A DNA stretch of 64,000 nucleotides from Ustulina deusta (Eukaryota > Ascomycota > Sordariomycetes > Xylariales > Xylariaceae), in contig JAJNNX010000032.1 of assembly GCA_023159155.1 (NCBI GenBank), positions 434,001 through 498,000 of the forward strand. Reading direction: 5' to 3'. A model generated the notes under the pieces. It saw nothing but the letters and a program-made list of their open reading frames with translations, was not told the DNA's origin and made no database searches. Position numbers and translations under genes: made by a program. Shown piece after piece: positions 10,430 through 21,306 of this stretch. Each line of letters begins with the position of its first letter. Position 1 is the stretch's first letter.

Positions 10430-12211
10430 GATGAGCCTTGTACGCAGTAAGCTTGCGGGCTGGTTCTGCCCTGTTAGAGGAAGATGGCAAGCGAGGGAAT
10501 AAACGACAGCAATGGTGTAGATATAGATCTCAGCGCAGAGTTACACATGTCGCAAATGTGAAGCTACCTCGGCTCGGTAGTGTATATGTAAACGTGATGT
10601 TGTTCGCGTCTTTTCGTAGGCCACATAGCTTCCTCGTAGTTGGTGAGCGTAAAGACGGCGTAACCTAACGAATATGTGGACTAGTGCGGTGCAGTGTAGT
10701 GCAGTGGAGAGACTGTCTCAACAGGTACGGGCTGCGCTAATGATGGCGGTCTATGCAGTTAGCTGGGCATCATGAATCTGATAGCGCACAGTAGTGCATG
10801 GATGGGGAGGAGACTAAATAGTTATAGGTGTCCAAGATATTTTGACGAGGAATTGCGGATAGCCTTAGGTGTCCTGAAGCCTTAAGCAGTGTAGAGACAA
10901 CTCTGAAGTCATACACATATGTACGCATATGATACTGGTAGGTATCAGTGGCCATATCGGAATCCAGACACCAGTACCTAGTAGCCTGTAGGTGGGATGG
11001 TGGAGGGAAATCACCCCCACAATGGATGCACTGGGGAGTGTAGGTAGTGGAGATAGAAGTGGCTCGGAAAGGGTATAGCGCAGGATTGATCTTATTCTTA
11101 TTTGACAGTTTGATGTTTTATTTGCACTGCCTATCTACAGTACAGTAGTCACCTATCACCTTCCCATATTGGGATTCTGACAACACAGTAGTAGTCTCCT
11201 AGGCAGTCTCGGAGAACAAGTATTTGTCACCCATATATGTATTCATATTACAATATATCCATATATATGTCCCTCCTCACTAACCACAAGACTTAACAGT
11301 TGGTTTATGTTTTGACGACTATTTCACTTCTATCAAGAGCCATATAGCCGTCTTTTTTAGAATATTGAACATGTTCCACAAGGTCGGATCGTTGCTCCAC
11401 GTGCTTGGAGACCCTGGACCTGGGTGGGGTCCCGGTCGGGGATGGGAATTGATACCTGGAATTGCCGGGCTTGCAGATCTGACCAATGATATCCTGTACC
11501 TGGATCGGTCATGATGTCAATCAAGAGTCCCCTGAACATCTACTGCGTGTGTACAATACCGGATTTCTGACTGGACATACGTATTAGATGTTCACCATGA
11601 CAACAAATAGGCAATTTGTGGAACAAGAAAGGATATGGAATTGCCACCGCTACTCGAATGGAACATGAGTTGTGCTAACAACCAACAACAACTTCATGCG
11701 AGCAGCCCTTCCAATCTTGGCAGCTCCAACGAGCATGTTTGTTTGTCAATAGGGTCCTGGGGCTGTGCCCAACCCATGACATCTTGCTGGTTTATCTTGG
11801 CATTTCTTACTGTATTGTGTAAAAACCCAAAGGCGGAGAGCGCATAGTCACGGACCGGATGAAAAACTGCCCACCTATATTTGATCTCACTAACACGGCA
11901 TAAAACCTTGCCGCAAGCGTTTTAGGCGACTGCGGATCAAGTGTCTCAAAGAAGGTTGTCCTCCCTCGCGGTAGAATAAATATACCAATACACTAAGAGA
12001 CGGCGAGATATTTGAGCCCTCACCTTCCCCTTCTCAGCACTTCGTACCGCACACCCCTGCTGATTAAAAAACACCCGCCTTTCTCTGCACTGCACTAAAG
12101 AGACTGGACCTAATTTCATCTCCCTAGACTATTTCTCTGTTTTTCTTCTTTCTCGCACAACGCATCTTCCATCAAACAGGTCGCCGCGAGACAACGACGC
12201 ATTGTACTGTA
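10430..12211. other. intergenic, divergent promoter region
   Basis: Lies between the 5' ends of the ANCHR-like gene (-) and the DUF7732-like gene (+). No convincing coding frame; a pyrimidine-rich leader precedes 12212. Confidence 0.6.
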
Positions 12212-13163
12212 ATGAAGCTGTCCAACACCCTCCTCGGCTTGGCCACATTAACGCACGGCATCAACGCCGTTGCCGTACCGGAAGCCGATGCTGTCGCACT
12301 GGACACCCGGACACCACAGCCAGAATTCGAGACACATCCCGAGCGCTCAACCAACGAAGAACTATGGAAGCGTAAGGGTGGTGGCGGCGGCGGCGGTCGC
12401 GGAGGAGGCGGTAGTAGCAGTGGTGGGAGCAGCAGTGGTGGAGGTCGCGGCAGCTCGAGTGGCAGCAGCAGCGGTCGGTATGTTGAATCTCATTGCAATA
12501 TCCACGCGCCTTGCTCAACCAGCAAACGACACGCGCATTCCATATCATGGGTAGTCAATTAGTTAACTAACACGCCATCCCAGTGGCTCCTCCACCAACA
12601 ACGCGGGCGGCCGGACAACGACAGGCAGCGGGCCCAGACCCGCGTACGGCAACGGAGCATACTATGGCGGCGGCGCATCGGTCCCCTATCAAGCCGGGGC
12701 TAAATCGGGCAGCATCGCTCCCGCGCTTCTCACTGGCGCTGCGATCGGCGGCATCGGGTTCCTCGGCGCTTCTTATCTACTACACAGCGCGTGGGTATAC
12801 CCGTACTATCACAACTACTATTACCACAACGCCACGACCAACATGAACGAGACGAAGCCCGTGGTCTGTGTGTGCGACCCCAGCACCCCCTGTACCTGCG
12901 ACGACAACGGCAACCAAACCTACTTCAACAGCGTCATTGGCGACGGTACGTACAACGGCCTGAACCGCAGCCTCGTCACCATCTCTCCGAACGAGACGAC
13001 CAACAACCTGACCATCTATATCAACGGCGCGGTGCCCAACGGGACCACCGCTGCTGGGGGTACCGAGGACCCCAACGCCGCCAACAGCATGGTGGCTCTC
13101 GCGCAAGCCGCGGGATGGTGGCCCGCCGCCACGATGGCCTTTGCTCTCGCTTTTATAATATAA
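12212..13163 (+). CDS. glycine-rich secreted/GPI-type protein, DUF7732-like
   Basis: Exons 12212-12477 and 12584-13163 (donor GTATGT, branch ACTAAC, acceptor CCCAG, phase 2) give 281 residues. A signal peptide (MKLSNTLLGLATLTHGINAV) is followed by a Gly/Ser-rich block with runs of Gly, then a PAYGNGAYYGGGASVPYQAG segment, a hydrophobic helix (APALLTGAAIGGIGFLGASY), and a Tyr/His-rich stretch. A cysteine cluster (CVCDPSTPCTCDDNGN) and several NxT/NxS sequons follow. The C-terminus ends in a hydrophobic tail (WWPAATMAFALAFII) preceded by small residues, as in a GPI-anchor signal. The order matches a family common in Sordariomycetes and annotated DUF7732; its function is unknown. A cell-wall or surface role is inference only. 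Confidence 0.75.
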
Positions 13164-13956
13164 TCAAATCGATTTTGGCACTTGCTCGATTAGATAGGGA
13201 TGGACTCAGGTTGTTTAGCAACCTCACTTTTACGTTAAACCGGCAAAATGATGGCACCCTGTGAATACATCACCAGTATACCACGCGGCAGTCAGAATAT
13301 CTTTCATACTCGGCTTGACGTACGTTGGTGTTAGGGAGTTTTTTTCTTTTTTTCTTAAAACGATACACAATCAATTGCTTCACCCTTGCCTACTCGTTAT
13401 GGGCTATTCGGTTTCTTGCGAGAGCAGGTTGCTTTTTTACTGTACATACTAAGGAAGAATGGCAAATAATCCTCCAGAAGACGATAACCTTGCGATAACA
13501 TGATTAACCCACTTTTCTAGATATCAAAATAAGAAATATACAAGATCGTTTGTTAGTTGATCTTACGGGTCTTTTGCGCTGTGACTGAGAACAGGAGTAT
13601 CGATATGAAGCGTAGAGAGAGAGGCCTTTGAAATAGATATGCCTCTTTATTAAGGAGGAAGTGCCCTGATGTGTCCCGAGGTGAATGGGATTATGAGGTC
13701 CATGCAACGATTTAGCATGATCTTATTTATATACTTTCTCCAGAACCAGTCGACGTTACAAGCTTTCTATATATATACATATTTACGAATATTGAACTCC
13801 ACGCAACAATGGCTATTTACAAATGTCAAGCACTATGATACAATCGCAGGCTCCTCGTATCCCTGCGCGCGCGGAAGCATCACGGCATAATTAACCAGCT
13901 TCCTGGCAAAACCTACAGAGGGATTGAAGCCAGGACCCAAGCACAGCTCTACGCAT
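13164..13956. other. convergent intergenic region
   Basis: Separates the 3' ends of the DUF7732-like gene (+) and the DNA glycosylase gene (-). AT-rich, no gene or clear repeat seen. Confidence 0.6.
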
Positions 13957-15006
13957 CTATCCCGTCTTCTGCTCTGCTCTTTCTTTCCGTCTCTGGACGC
14001 ACCAATCGCCCAGTATCTTCCATATCCTCTCTTTCTCCTCGGGACGCAGGGTAGCAGCAAGGCCGCTCGTACTCGTCGCCACGAAGACGCGAGCGCCCTC
14101 CCAGGGCCCATCCCCAGCCTTCTCCCGCCTTCCCTCCTCCTCCTCCTCCTCCTCCCCAGCGTCTCCTTCACTTCCACCATCGGAGGCCCCAGCCTGTCCG
14201 TCGTCTTCCGTCCCGGCCCCGGCCCCGATCCTCGCAGCCGCAGAGTCGTCGTCGTCGGCGGGCAGCACGGCGCCCATCCTCCGCGTCTGCCAGCCGTACT
14301 CGAACTCGGCCCTGGTCAGGTTGCGGCGGTTCCAGACGCGGAAGACGCTCTCCCAGATGCCCTTGCCGACGATGCACACGGCCTCGGGGCGCCAGCGGCG
14401 GCACTTGGCCTCCAGCACGGCCACGCCGGCGTCCAGCTCGGCCCTGCTCAGCTCGGCGCCGTTGCGGCTCGGCCGCGACACGATGTTGGTGTTGCCGAGG
14501 CTGAACCGCGCCGGCAGCGTGCCGTCCTCCTCCGGCCTGCACGGCACGGGCGTGATGCCCGAGGAGTACAGCAGCTTCCAGAACAGGTTCGACGGGTGCG
14601 CGTACGCGTGCCCCGACCGCGCCGTCTGCACCCCCGGGTTCAGCCCGATGAAGAGGATGATCAGGTTCGGCGCGACCACGTCGGTCAGCGGCGGCAGGTG
14701 CGCGTAGGTGGAGGGAGGGGCGTAGGAGGAGGACACGCGGCTGCGCTTCTTGCGCGGCGACGGCGGCTCGCCGTCGTCCTCCTCGGGCTGTCTTTGCGGG
14801 CGGCTCGGTGGCTTCCGCTTCTGCGCTGCCGTCGGCCGGGGCGATGCGGATTCTGATGACGATGAGAGGGCCGCTGGGGCTGGTGAGACCTGCAGCCTTG
14901 GGCTGCGACGTGTTGGGCCATCGAATATGAAGTTCTTGAGCTGGAGACGGCCGTTGAAACTAGGTTTCTTGGATACGGCGTCGTGCTCGCCCGTCGCCTC
15001 ACTCAT
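13957..15006 (-). CDS. G/T(U) mismatch-specific DNA glycosylase (TDG/Mug, Thp1-like)
   Basis: A single uninterrupted 349-residue frame from the ATG at 15006. The N-terminal ~100 residues are basic and disordered with nuclear-localisation-like KRKPP and RKKRSR. The uracil-DNA-glycosylase fold follows: FIGLNPGVQTARSGHAYAHP (motif 1, GLNPG at 121-125, with the Asn expected to position the water), then PSNLFWKLLYSSG. The second signature, VFVATSTSG near residues 310-318, corresponds to the family's MPSTSG-like loop. Between them sits an acidic insertion with a seven-Glu run, absent from bacterial Mug. The enzyme would remove uracil or thymine opposite guanine and start base excision repair. Very GC-rich coding sequence generates long antisense open frames, which are not genes. 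Confidence 0.85.
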   Translation of the reverse strand: MSEATGEHDAVSKKPSFNGRLQLKNFIFDGPTRRSPRLQVSPAPAALSSSSESASPRPTAAQKRKPPSRPQRQPEEDDGEPPSPRKKRSRVSSSYAPPSTYAHLPPLTDVVAPNLIILFIGLNPGVQTARSGHAYAHPSNLFWKLLYSSGITPVPCRPEEDGTLPARFSLGNTNIVSRPSRNGAELSRAELDAGVAVLEAKCRRWRPEAVCIVGKGIWESVFRVWNRRNLTRAEFEYGWQTRRMGAVLPADDDDSAAARIGAGAGTEDDGQAGASDGGSEGDAGEEEEEEEGRREKAGDGPWEGARVFVATSTSGLAATLRPEEKERIWKILGDWCVQRRKERAEQKTG

Positions 15007-16632
15007 GGTTCGCCTCTATCACGTTACTGGAACGATCTGATGTATGTCACTCATGCCTGGAATCTCAAGGTTCTGGTTTTGTATTACGCTCTTAGATGGC
15101 ACATGGAACGAAGGTGACAGAGTCCATCCCGACAAATCAGTTTAGTGACAATGTGGTTGAGTTTTCAGCTCTGCTCAGGTACGGATGGTTGGTTGCCTGA
15201 GGCAGATGCGTCTAGTAACTGATAGCTAAAAAAGTAGTATATACTAGTTCGCCTCCTGCCTAATATTATCTCCACTTTTATGTATTACAGGTTAGTCACT
15301 TCCAGTAGTGTATATCCCGACATGCTAATGCCAAAGATGTATTTCGTGTAAGACGGAAAATCAGTACAAACAACAACCTGAAACTTATATAATTGCTTGT
15401 ATGCATATACTATCCCTCTATACCGTTAGTCAATAGGTACCTACCAGCCATTTTGGTATTGACCTTGGTCGGATATGGGGCACAGTTATCAAACCACTCG
15501 TAGGTTATCTACTGTAGACGATCTGCTAAGTCTCTATAGGCTAGGGATACAACATATAGGTAGGCAGGCACTGCGCTGGACCAATCAGCATAGAGATCTG
15601 AGACATGCTTGAATCACCATCTCTAAGTGGATGTCCTCGTATAAATTGACACAGCCCCCTTCAAATATCTGGTTTAGTTTATGAAATAGCGATATCAGAA
15701 ATAACAATCAGGACAGATGGATTATAGAAGAGCTGTTTTTATCCTATTTCGGGATCACTAACTTCGGATATATGGTATATAGTAAGGCCGGGGGAGTCCA
15801 CAGAAGCTCGTGTTGAAAGAGCAAGTACATCGTGTCGGAAGTTCAGACAGGGGATATTCTCAAGATTTTAACAACAACTGACACGTTTGCTATGAAACGG
15901 GCCACAGTGCTGTTTTGTTCTTCTTGTTGTTGAGCTGTGTTGACGCTTGCGATAAAGCTTGAACTGCCTTGTGGTACGCTTTATATGCAAACACCAATCG
16001 CGGCATCTGATGTCAGCCAGCAATGTCTAATATCGGGTTCTTCACCAATAGCAGGCTGGTGCATCCCTCCGTGCCTGGGGATATTGATGGTGTGGCCGAC
16101 ACGGGGTAAGACGGACTGGGCGGTGAGACGTCACCGGCTTTTCAGGGTGAACCAAGCTCGTAGACAGGCGATTCAGAGGTAGCTGTGGAGGCGGAGCCAG
16201 AGGCGGTACAGGTCATTCCAGGGCCTCTGCCAGGGCTAAAGAGGGTCCTTAGAGATCAACAAATAGCGGGGCCAGCTGCGCTCCCTGCAGCTGCAGCTGA
16301 AGCTACCTAGGTAGGGTAGGCTGATATCATGGCGCCAGACAGACCAGACCTCTTCTCTGGAGCCCCTCCACCCCGCCAACCAGTTGGCCCAACCCACTTC
16401 CCACTTGCTCTGGGTACAACGAGCTGTCTATTTCCGACCTTCTTCGTGCTTCGTCTATAAAGAGCCATCGTCCCAACAAGAACGGCATTCTATTTCCTCA
16501 GCACATCTCAATTGGGTATTTTTGCATATTATTTACTCCTTGTACTCCAAACTCGCTGGGCCCCGATTACCTTGGGACCAGAGCACTTCTTGAGCTTCTC
16601 CTGATATTCACGATTCCTCGCAGCTTATAGCA
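15007..16632. other. intergenic, divergent promoter region
   Basis: Between the glycosylase (-) and UDP-GlcNAc pyrophosphorylase (+) starts. AT-rich middle part, short TAGGTA motifs at 15540-15570 and 16306-16320, and the TATA box of the pyrophosphorylase. No gene seen. Confidence 0.6.
16456..16461 (+). promoter_or_regulatory. TATA box of the UDP-GlcNAc pyrophosphorylase gene
   Basis: TATAAA 172 nt upstream of the ATG at 16633, followed by a pyrimidine-rich leader. Position suits a core promoter; inferred. Confidence 0.45.
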
Positions 16633-18217
16633 ATGGCTCCCCCCGAACAATTCACGGCCGCTAACGTTGCTGCCCTCAAGGCGGAGTTTTCATCAGCCGG
16701 ACAAGGCCACGTATTCACCTTCTACGACACCCTCGCTGACGCCGAGAAGGAGGCGCTCTTTAGCCAACTCCAGAAGATAGACCCTGCAAGAATCAACAAG
16801 CTATGGGATTACGCCCAGAACCCCCCGAAAGAACCTGAGAACACCGTCGTGGAGCCCCTTCCCGAGTCGGCCACGGCCAGTATACTAGACTCGAAGCCCG
16901 AAGACCTTGAAAGATGGAAAAACCTAGGCTTGGACCTCATTAGCAAGGGCGAGGTTGCTGTCATTCTCTTGGCCGGCGGCCAGGGAACGCGACTTGGGAG
17001 CAAGGCCCCCAAGGGTGCCTTCAATATCCAACTCTCTTCGAAGAAGTCCCTGTTCCACATACAAGCCGAGCGCATCTTGAAGGTCCAAGAGCTGGCGGCC
17101 GCGAAAGCTCAAGACAAGAGCAAGGCTCAGGTCCCCTGGTATGTCATGACGAGTGGCCCAACCCGGCCGATGACCGAGAAGTTCTTCAAGAAGGAACGCT
17201 TAGCAGAATTATCGGATGAAGACAACGAGGCCCGAGCACAGGGCAAGCCTTACTTCGGACTCGATGAGAAGAATGTCAAGATATTCGAACAGGGTGTGCT
17301 TCCCTGCTACGACTTCAATGGCAAGATCATGCTTGCCGGTAAGGGTGAGGTAGCCGTGGCTCCGGATGGCAATGGTGGTATCTACAAGGCTCTACAAGAT
17401 GAGGGGGTACTTGACGATATGCGTAAGCGTGGCATCAAGCACGTCCACGCCTACTGTGTCGACAACTGCCTGGCTAAGGTCGCTGACCCCGTTTTCATTG
17501 GCTTCTCTGCCGAGAAACAGGTGAAGATTGCGACGAAAGTCGTGCGTAAACGCAACGCCACCGAGTCCGTCGGGCTCATTCTATCAAAGAACGGACGGCC
17601 AGACGTGGTAGAGTACTCGGAGATCGACAAGGAGACAGCTGAAGCCGTGGACCCCAAGCAGCCAGAAGTACTGAAGTTTCGCGCCGCCAATATTGTCAAC
17701 CACTACTACTCGTTCGACTATCTTGACAGTATGGGTGACAAAGTGAACGCGCTGCCCCCCCACATTGCCAAGAAGAAGATCCCCTACTTCGACATCGAGA
17801 AAGGCGAGGCCGTCGCCAATGTTACTAAGCCCAACGGTGTCAAGCTTGAGCAGTTCGTTTTCGACAACTTCAAGTGGCTCGAGCTCTCCGAATTCGCATG
17901 CTTCGAGGTTAAGCGCGAGGACGAGTTCTCGCCCCTTAAAAACGCCGACGCACCCGGTGCCGAGGACTGCCCCACTACAAGTCGACAACACATCAAGGCC
18001 CAGGGCAAACGATGGGCCGATGAAGCTGGTGCGACGGTCAAGAATGGTGATGATGAGGGCCTAGAGGTGTCGCCCCTAACAAGCTACGTAAGTATTTCTC
18101 TCCTGATCCTTCGTCTTGATCAACACGTGGGATTCTGTATCTGACCACTCTCAAATATAGGGCGGCGAAGGACTTGATAGCTGGAAGGGCAAGGAGATCA
18201 CGGAGTTGGCGATCTAG
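16633..18217 (+). CDS. UAP1: UDP-N-acetylglucosamine pyrophosphorylase
   Basis: Exons 16633-18087 and 18161-18217 (donor GTAAGT, branch CTGAC, acceptor TATAG, phase 0) give 503 residues, the usual length. The nucleotide-binding loop [10 protein letters not shown] sits at 113-122, followed by [23 protein letters not shown] and the [11 protein letters not shown] block carry the sugar/metal-binding residues, and a KxxPYFD region follows. The enzyme converts GlcNAc-1-phosphate and UTP to UDP-GlcNAc in the cytosol, the donor for chitin, N-glycans and GPI anchors. The short last exon encodes only 18 residues ending [11 protein letters not shown]; without splicing the protein would run into intron sequence. 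Orthologous to yeast QRI1. It has its own promoter and converges on the FAR1-domain gene. Confidence 0.95.
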
Positions 18218-18756
18218 TCTCGCAAAAAAAAGATGTGCGATTGTACCGATAGGCGGCGACTACTCATGACGTATGCGAATGACCTGAACGAAACGGGAAC
18301 AAAAGGACGGGGTGGTATACTGGACCAAAAAACCTAATATGAGTGAATACAAACCGATTTTCCTTTCTGGAGAGAATGCTACCTAGTGACTCCGTCTAGA
18401 TTACTATATGATTGTCCATCAAGGACATCTATTTAAGTGCTTTGTTGAACGCGATAGAGACTCCCGTAGACACCCTCAGGGCAGCAACAATCCAGTTGAA
18501 TCGCTCGCTAGCAGGCCGTGAGAAGAACTGAATTAACCGACTAATTCCTGCTTAGTGAAACCCCCGTTTTCTTTATTATCATACAAAACCTCGTACAAAA
18601 CTTGATACCTTCACCGAGTCCGGCCCGACAAATTATTATTAATAGCTGCTGTTCCGCTTCATCCATCCATCCATCCATCCCCCTCTGCCCTGAACCAACA
18701 AACAACCTATTCATTCACCCAGCCGCCATCATGGCATAATTCCCGACTACGCATAC
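18218..18756. other. convergent intergenic region
   Basis: 3' flanks of the pyrophosphorylase (+) and FAR1-domain (-) genes. Contains a short CATC microsatellite (about 18658-18680) and no coding sequence. Confidence 0.6.
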
Positions 18757-20436
18757 TTACATAGGACGAGGCTGGTGTCCGGACCCGACCATCCTTGCCG
18801 CCATCCCGTCGTACGCCGCCTGGGCCTGTGGCTGGGCCGGCATGGACGGATGCCGTGGGGCATGGGGTGGAAGCGGGAGCGGAAGCCGGGCAGGGATGTG
18901 CGTCGAGCCGCGGAGCTGCGGGTGCTCGAGGGTCTGCTGCGGGGCGTGGTTGTAGCCGAGACCGGGGGCTTGGATGTGAGTGTTATTGTGGCCGGCATGG
19001 CGGTCGTGGTGCGCATTGGCGCTCGTCAATTGTCTCGCGATCTCGGCGTCCGAGTCGTGGTCGCCGTCCATGTCTTGATCCTCGTCCGAGTCCTCGTCTC
19101 CCCCTCGGCCGCCGCCCTCGTCGTCCTCCTCCTCGGCCTCCCCGTCGCGCTCCGCCGTGACATCGTCGCCGTCGGCGCCGCCGCGGCGCACGCCTCTCTC
19201 GACCCGCGGCTTCCGCGTCCTCACGCCGTGATGCGCCGGGTTGTCCTCGTCCTCGGCGAGCACCCGGCCGAACACGAGGTGCATCTGGCGGTGCTGCACG
19301 CCGCCCTTGGACACTTCGACCAGGATGTTCTTCTCCGCCGTCTGGAAATCCGTGAGCGTGAGGAACCGCGGCTTGGGACACTGCGGGATGCGCTGGCGCA
19401 GCAGCTCCACGGCGCTGCGCAGCCAGAGGATGGTGGCGTCGGACTTGTCCGGTAAGATGGCGTAGCCGGCGCCGAGGGAGGCGTCGAGGCCGTTGCTGCT
19501 CCTCCCGGCGTCATTCTGTGCGTTTGATGTGGTGGGAGTTAGATTGGGCGCGGGAGGCGCGGGACTGGCGCTGCTGTCGTTGTTGTCCGTAGCAGGATTA
19601 TCGGGAGAGGAGGCCGCGTTTGGATTGGCGTTGCCGGCGAAATTGACAGGGTCTTCAGGCATAGCTCGAGATGGCGGCATTGCGCTCCCGAAGCCGGCCA
19701 TGTTCAGCACGCTGTTCATCTCGAGTATCGGCAGCACGGGCCGATTTGCGATGTGCTCGGTGAGCATGACGAGGATGTCAGGGGTGCCGTTCGGACGCAT
19801 CCAGAGATCGGCGGACCAGTGCGGGACCCAGAATGCACCCTGCACCACACCTTCTCTCTCAAGCGTGAAGCAGAAAAGGTCCTGGCGGTCGACTAGCTTA
19901 TACATGATGGCCTGCACGCCGGTGGCGCCGTCCTTGGCCTTCTTCCGGAATTTCTGCACGGCATTGTCGACATCCTTGAAGGTGACAAGGGTGTTCGGAT
20001 CCAGGTCTTTCAACTCCTGCCAAATCAACTTGATGCTCTTGCGCTCGACAGCACGAGCCTCGATGATTTGACGCTGCTCATCCGTAATCTTGCGGTGCTG
20101 GACATGAGCGGCGGGCAAGGTCGACGGCGGGTGATTGTGTTCCGGTATCAGCACCTTTAAATAGCAGCCATCGGGCCGGATATTACAGGCAGCCGAGAAG
20201 GGGCAGTCCGTCTTCTTGCTCGAGCTCCGTCTTACGCCAATCTGGGCGTTGGACTTGAATGTGCCCGACTTGTCGCATCGGATCGCATAGCGGCGGTACA
20301 GCCCGGTTTCTTTGCTCTTTGTCTGGCCCTTCGAGTTGACTGCGTAGCCTTCAGATGCGGCATGCGCCTGCACGGCTCGAAAACATTCAGCCCATGACGG
20401 GAAGACGGCGCCATCTGGTGGTGGCGCAAGAGGCAT
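18757..20436 (-). CDS. FAR1-domain protein with decayed MULE transposase core (putative domesticated regulator)
   Basis: One uninterrupted 559-residue frame from the ATG at 20436. Residues 13-103 form a FAR1/WRKY-GCM1-type zinc domain: SWAECFRAVQAHAASEGYAV, RRYAIRC, with likely ligands Cys54, Cys78, His100 and His102. Residues 185-250 and 325-375 resemble the start of a MULE transposase. DILVMLTEHIANRPVLPIL aligns with the family's DCTYKTNR block, but the first catalytic Asp is Leu225. YAILPDKSDATILWLRSAVE and LTLTDFQTAEKN align with the WAL/TDRELALMNA block, and Asp363 is kept. A Pro/Ser/Asn-rich insert of ~70 residues splits the two, and the rest of the DDE fold is missing. A long acidic tail (EEEDDEGGGRGGDEDSDED) follows. 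It is probably a nuclear DNA-binding protein of transposon origin, not an active transposase. Confidence 0.7.
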   Translation of the reverse strand: MPLAPPPDGAVFPSWAECFRAVQAHAASEGYAVNSKGQTKSKETGLYRRYAIRCDKSGTFKSNAQIGVRRSSSKKTDCPFSAACNIRPDGCYLKVLIPEHNHPPSTLPAAHVQHRKITDEQRQIIEARAVERKSIKLIWQELKDLDPNTLVTFKDVDNAVQKFRKKAKDGATGVQAIMYKLVDRQDLFCFTLEREGVVQGAFWVPHWSADLWMRPNGTPDILVMLTEHIANRPVLPILEMNSVLNMAGFGSAMPPSRAMPEDPVNFAGNANPNAASSPDNPATDNNDSSASPAPPAPNLTPTTSNAQNDAGRSSNGLDASLGAGYAILPDKSDATILWLRSAVELLRQRIPQCPKPRFLTLTDFQTAEKNILVEVSKGGVQHRQMHLVFGRVLAEDEDNPAHHGVRTRKPRVERGVRRGGADGDDVTAERDGEAEEEDDEGGGRGGDEDSDEDQDMDGDHDSDAEIARQLTSANAHHDRHAGHNNTHIQAPGLGYNHAPQQTLEHPQLRGSTHIPARLPLPLPPHAPRHPSMPAQPQAQAAYDGMAARMVGSGHQPRPM

Positions 20437-21306
20437 CTTTCACGCCTTCAAGCTCCAGATACCCGTCGCCGTCTCTTTATTAAAGTCCTATTGGGCCCGT
20501 TTTGATTCTGACTAGTTTATTTGCAAGTATTTTATGTTATCGGCGCGAGGTTGACCTGTCGTGAGGTTTACATGAGAGGGTAAAAGAGGGGACGAGAATG
20601 AAATGTCGAGGGCCTTTCTAGGATTGGAGCTGAAAAGAGGCTTCGGCTTTCTCCACTTAATACCTATCTTTATTCGGTTAGTCCACCCTCTCTCTCGAGG
20701 AAGATACGAGGGACAGTGCCTATGTATCAGCCCTCACTGTGGATGCATGTGCATTACCGATCTACCTAGGTAGATACCTAGATAGGCACTTACAACTTCT
20801 TTTGCACTAGATTCCACTAGACTTGGCTACCTCTCAGCCTTCTATCTAGGTATCTAGTAGATACATTTTTCGGCTAAGAAAATGGTGAAAGAATCGATTA
20901 TGTAAGAACACGGATCGTTGTGAGAAGATTGGTCCTACATCTAACACCTAGCCCACCTAGGTTGGCCGCGCATGCACACTACGGTGGCCGCGCCTCCACT
21001 TAGTTTGATTACAAGTACCCAAGCCGCCAGGTAGGAGGTAGGCAAATAGAGGCGGGGCTAGTGTAGCGTGCATGCACGGCCAGCGTAGGTGGGCTAGCCA
21101 TACATACGGACTGACCTAGCCGCCCTCCCTCCCCCTTTTCCCACCCTCCCCACTCGCGTAGTTTGTCCTCTGTTCACTAGTAAGGTCACTATTTATCATA
21201 ATATTTATGCCGCCAAAGGAAGTCAACTTGAGGAAGGAATGAGAGTCATTGTCCATCAAGGCTTAGAAGTACCTGTAGCTATATTCAATGACACGGACTT
21301 TCACCT
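20437..21306. other. intergenic with foldback element
   Basis: Upstream of the FAR1-domain gene and downstream of the HET gene. Holds the inverted-repeat element at 20949-21096 and several CCTAGGTAGATACC-type motifs at 20764-20790. No coding region. Confidence 0.6.
20949..21096. mobile_element. MITE-like foldback element, ~52-bp imperfect inverted repeats
   Basis: The left arm begins TAGCCCACCTAGGTTGGCCG (20949) and the right arm ends with its near complement CGGCCAGCGTAGGTGGGCTA (21096). Pairing continues inward through GCATGCAC and GCCTC with scattered mismatches for about 52 bp, leaving a loop of about 45 bp. The arms start and end with TA, compatible with a TA target site. There is no coding capacity. 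Confidence 0.6.

Noticed and set aside
13924..14856. 310-codon plus-strand open frame
   Set aside because: Entirely antisense to the DNA glycosylase gene, GC-driven, Arg/Ala-rich without domain; begins with a non-ATG region of the 3' flank.
18775..19455. 226-codon plus-strand open frame
   Set aside because: Antisense to the acidic tail of the FAR1-domain protein; hydrophobic Val/Leu runs result from complementing Asp/Glu codons.
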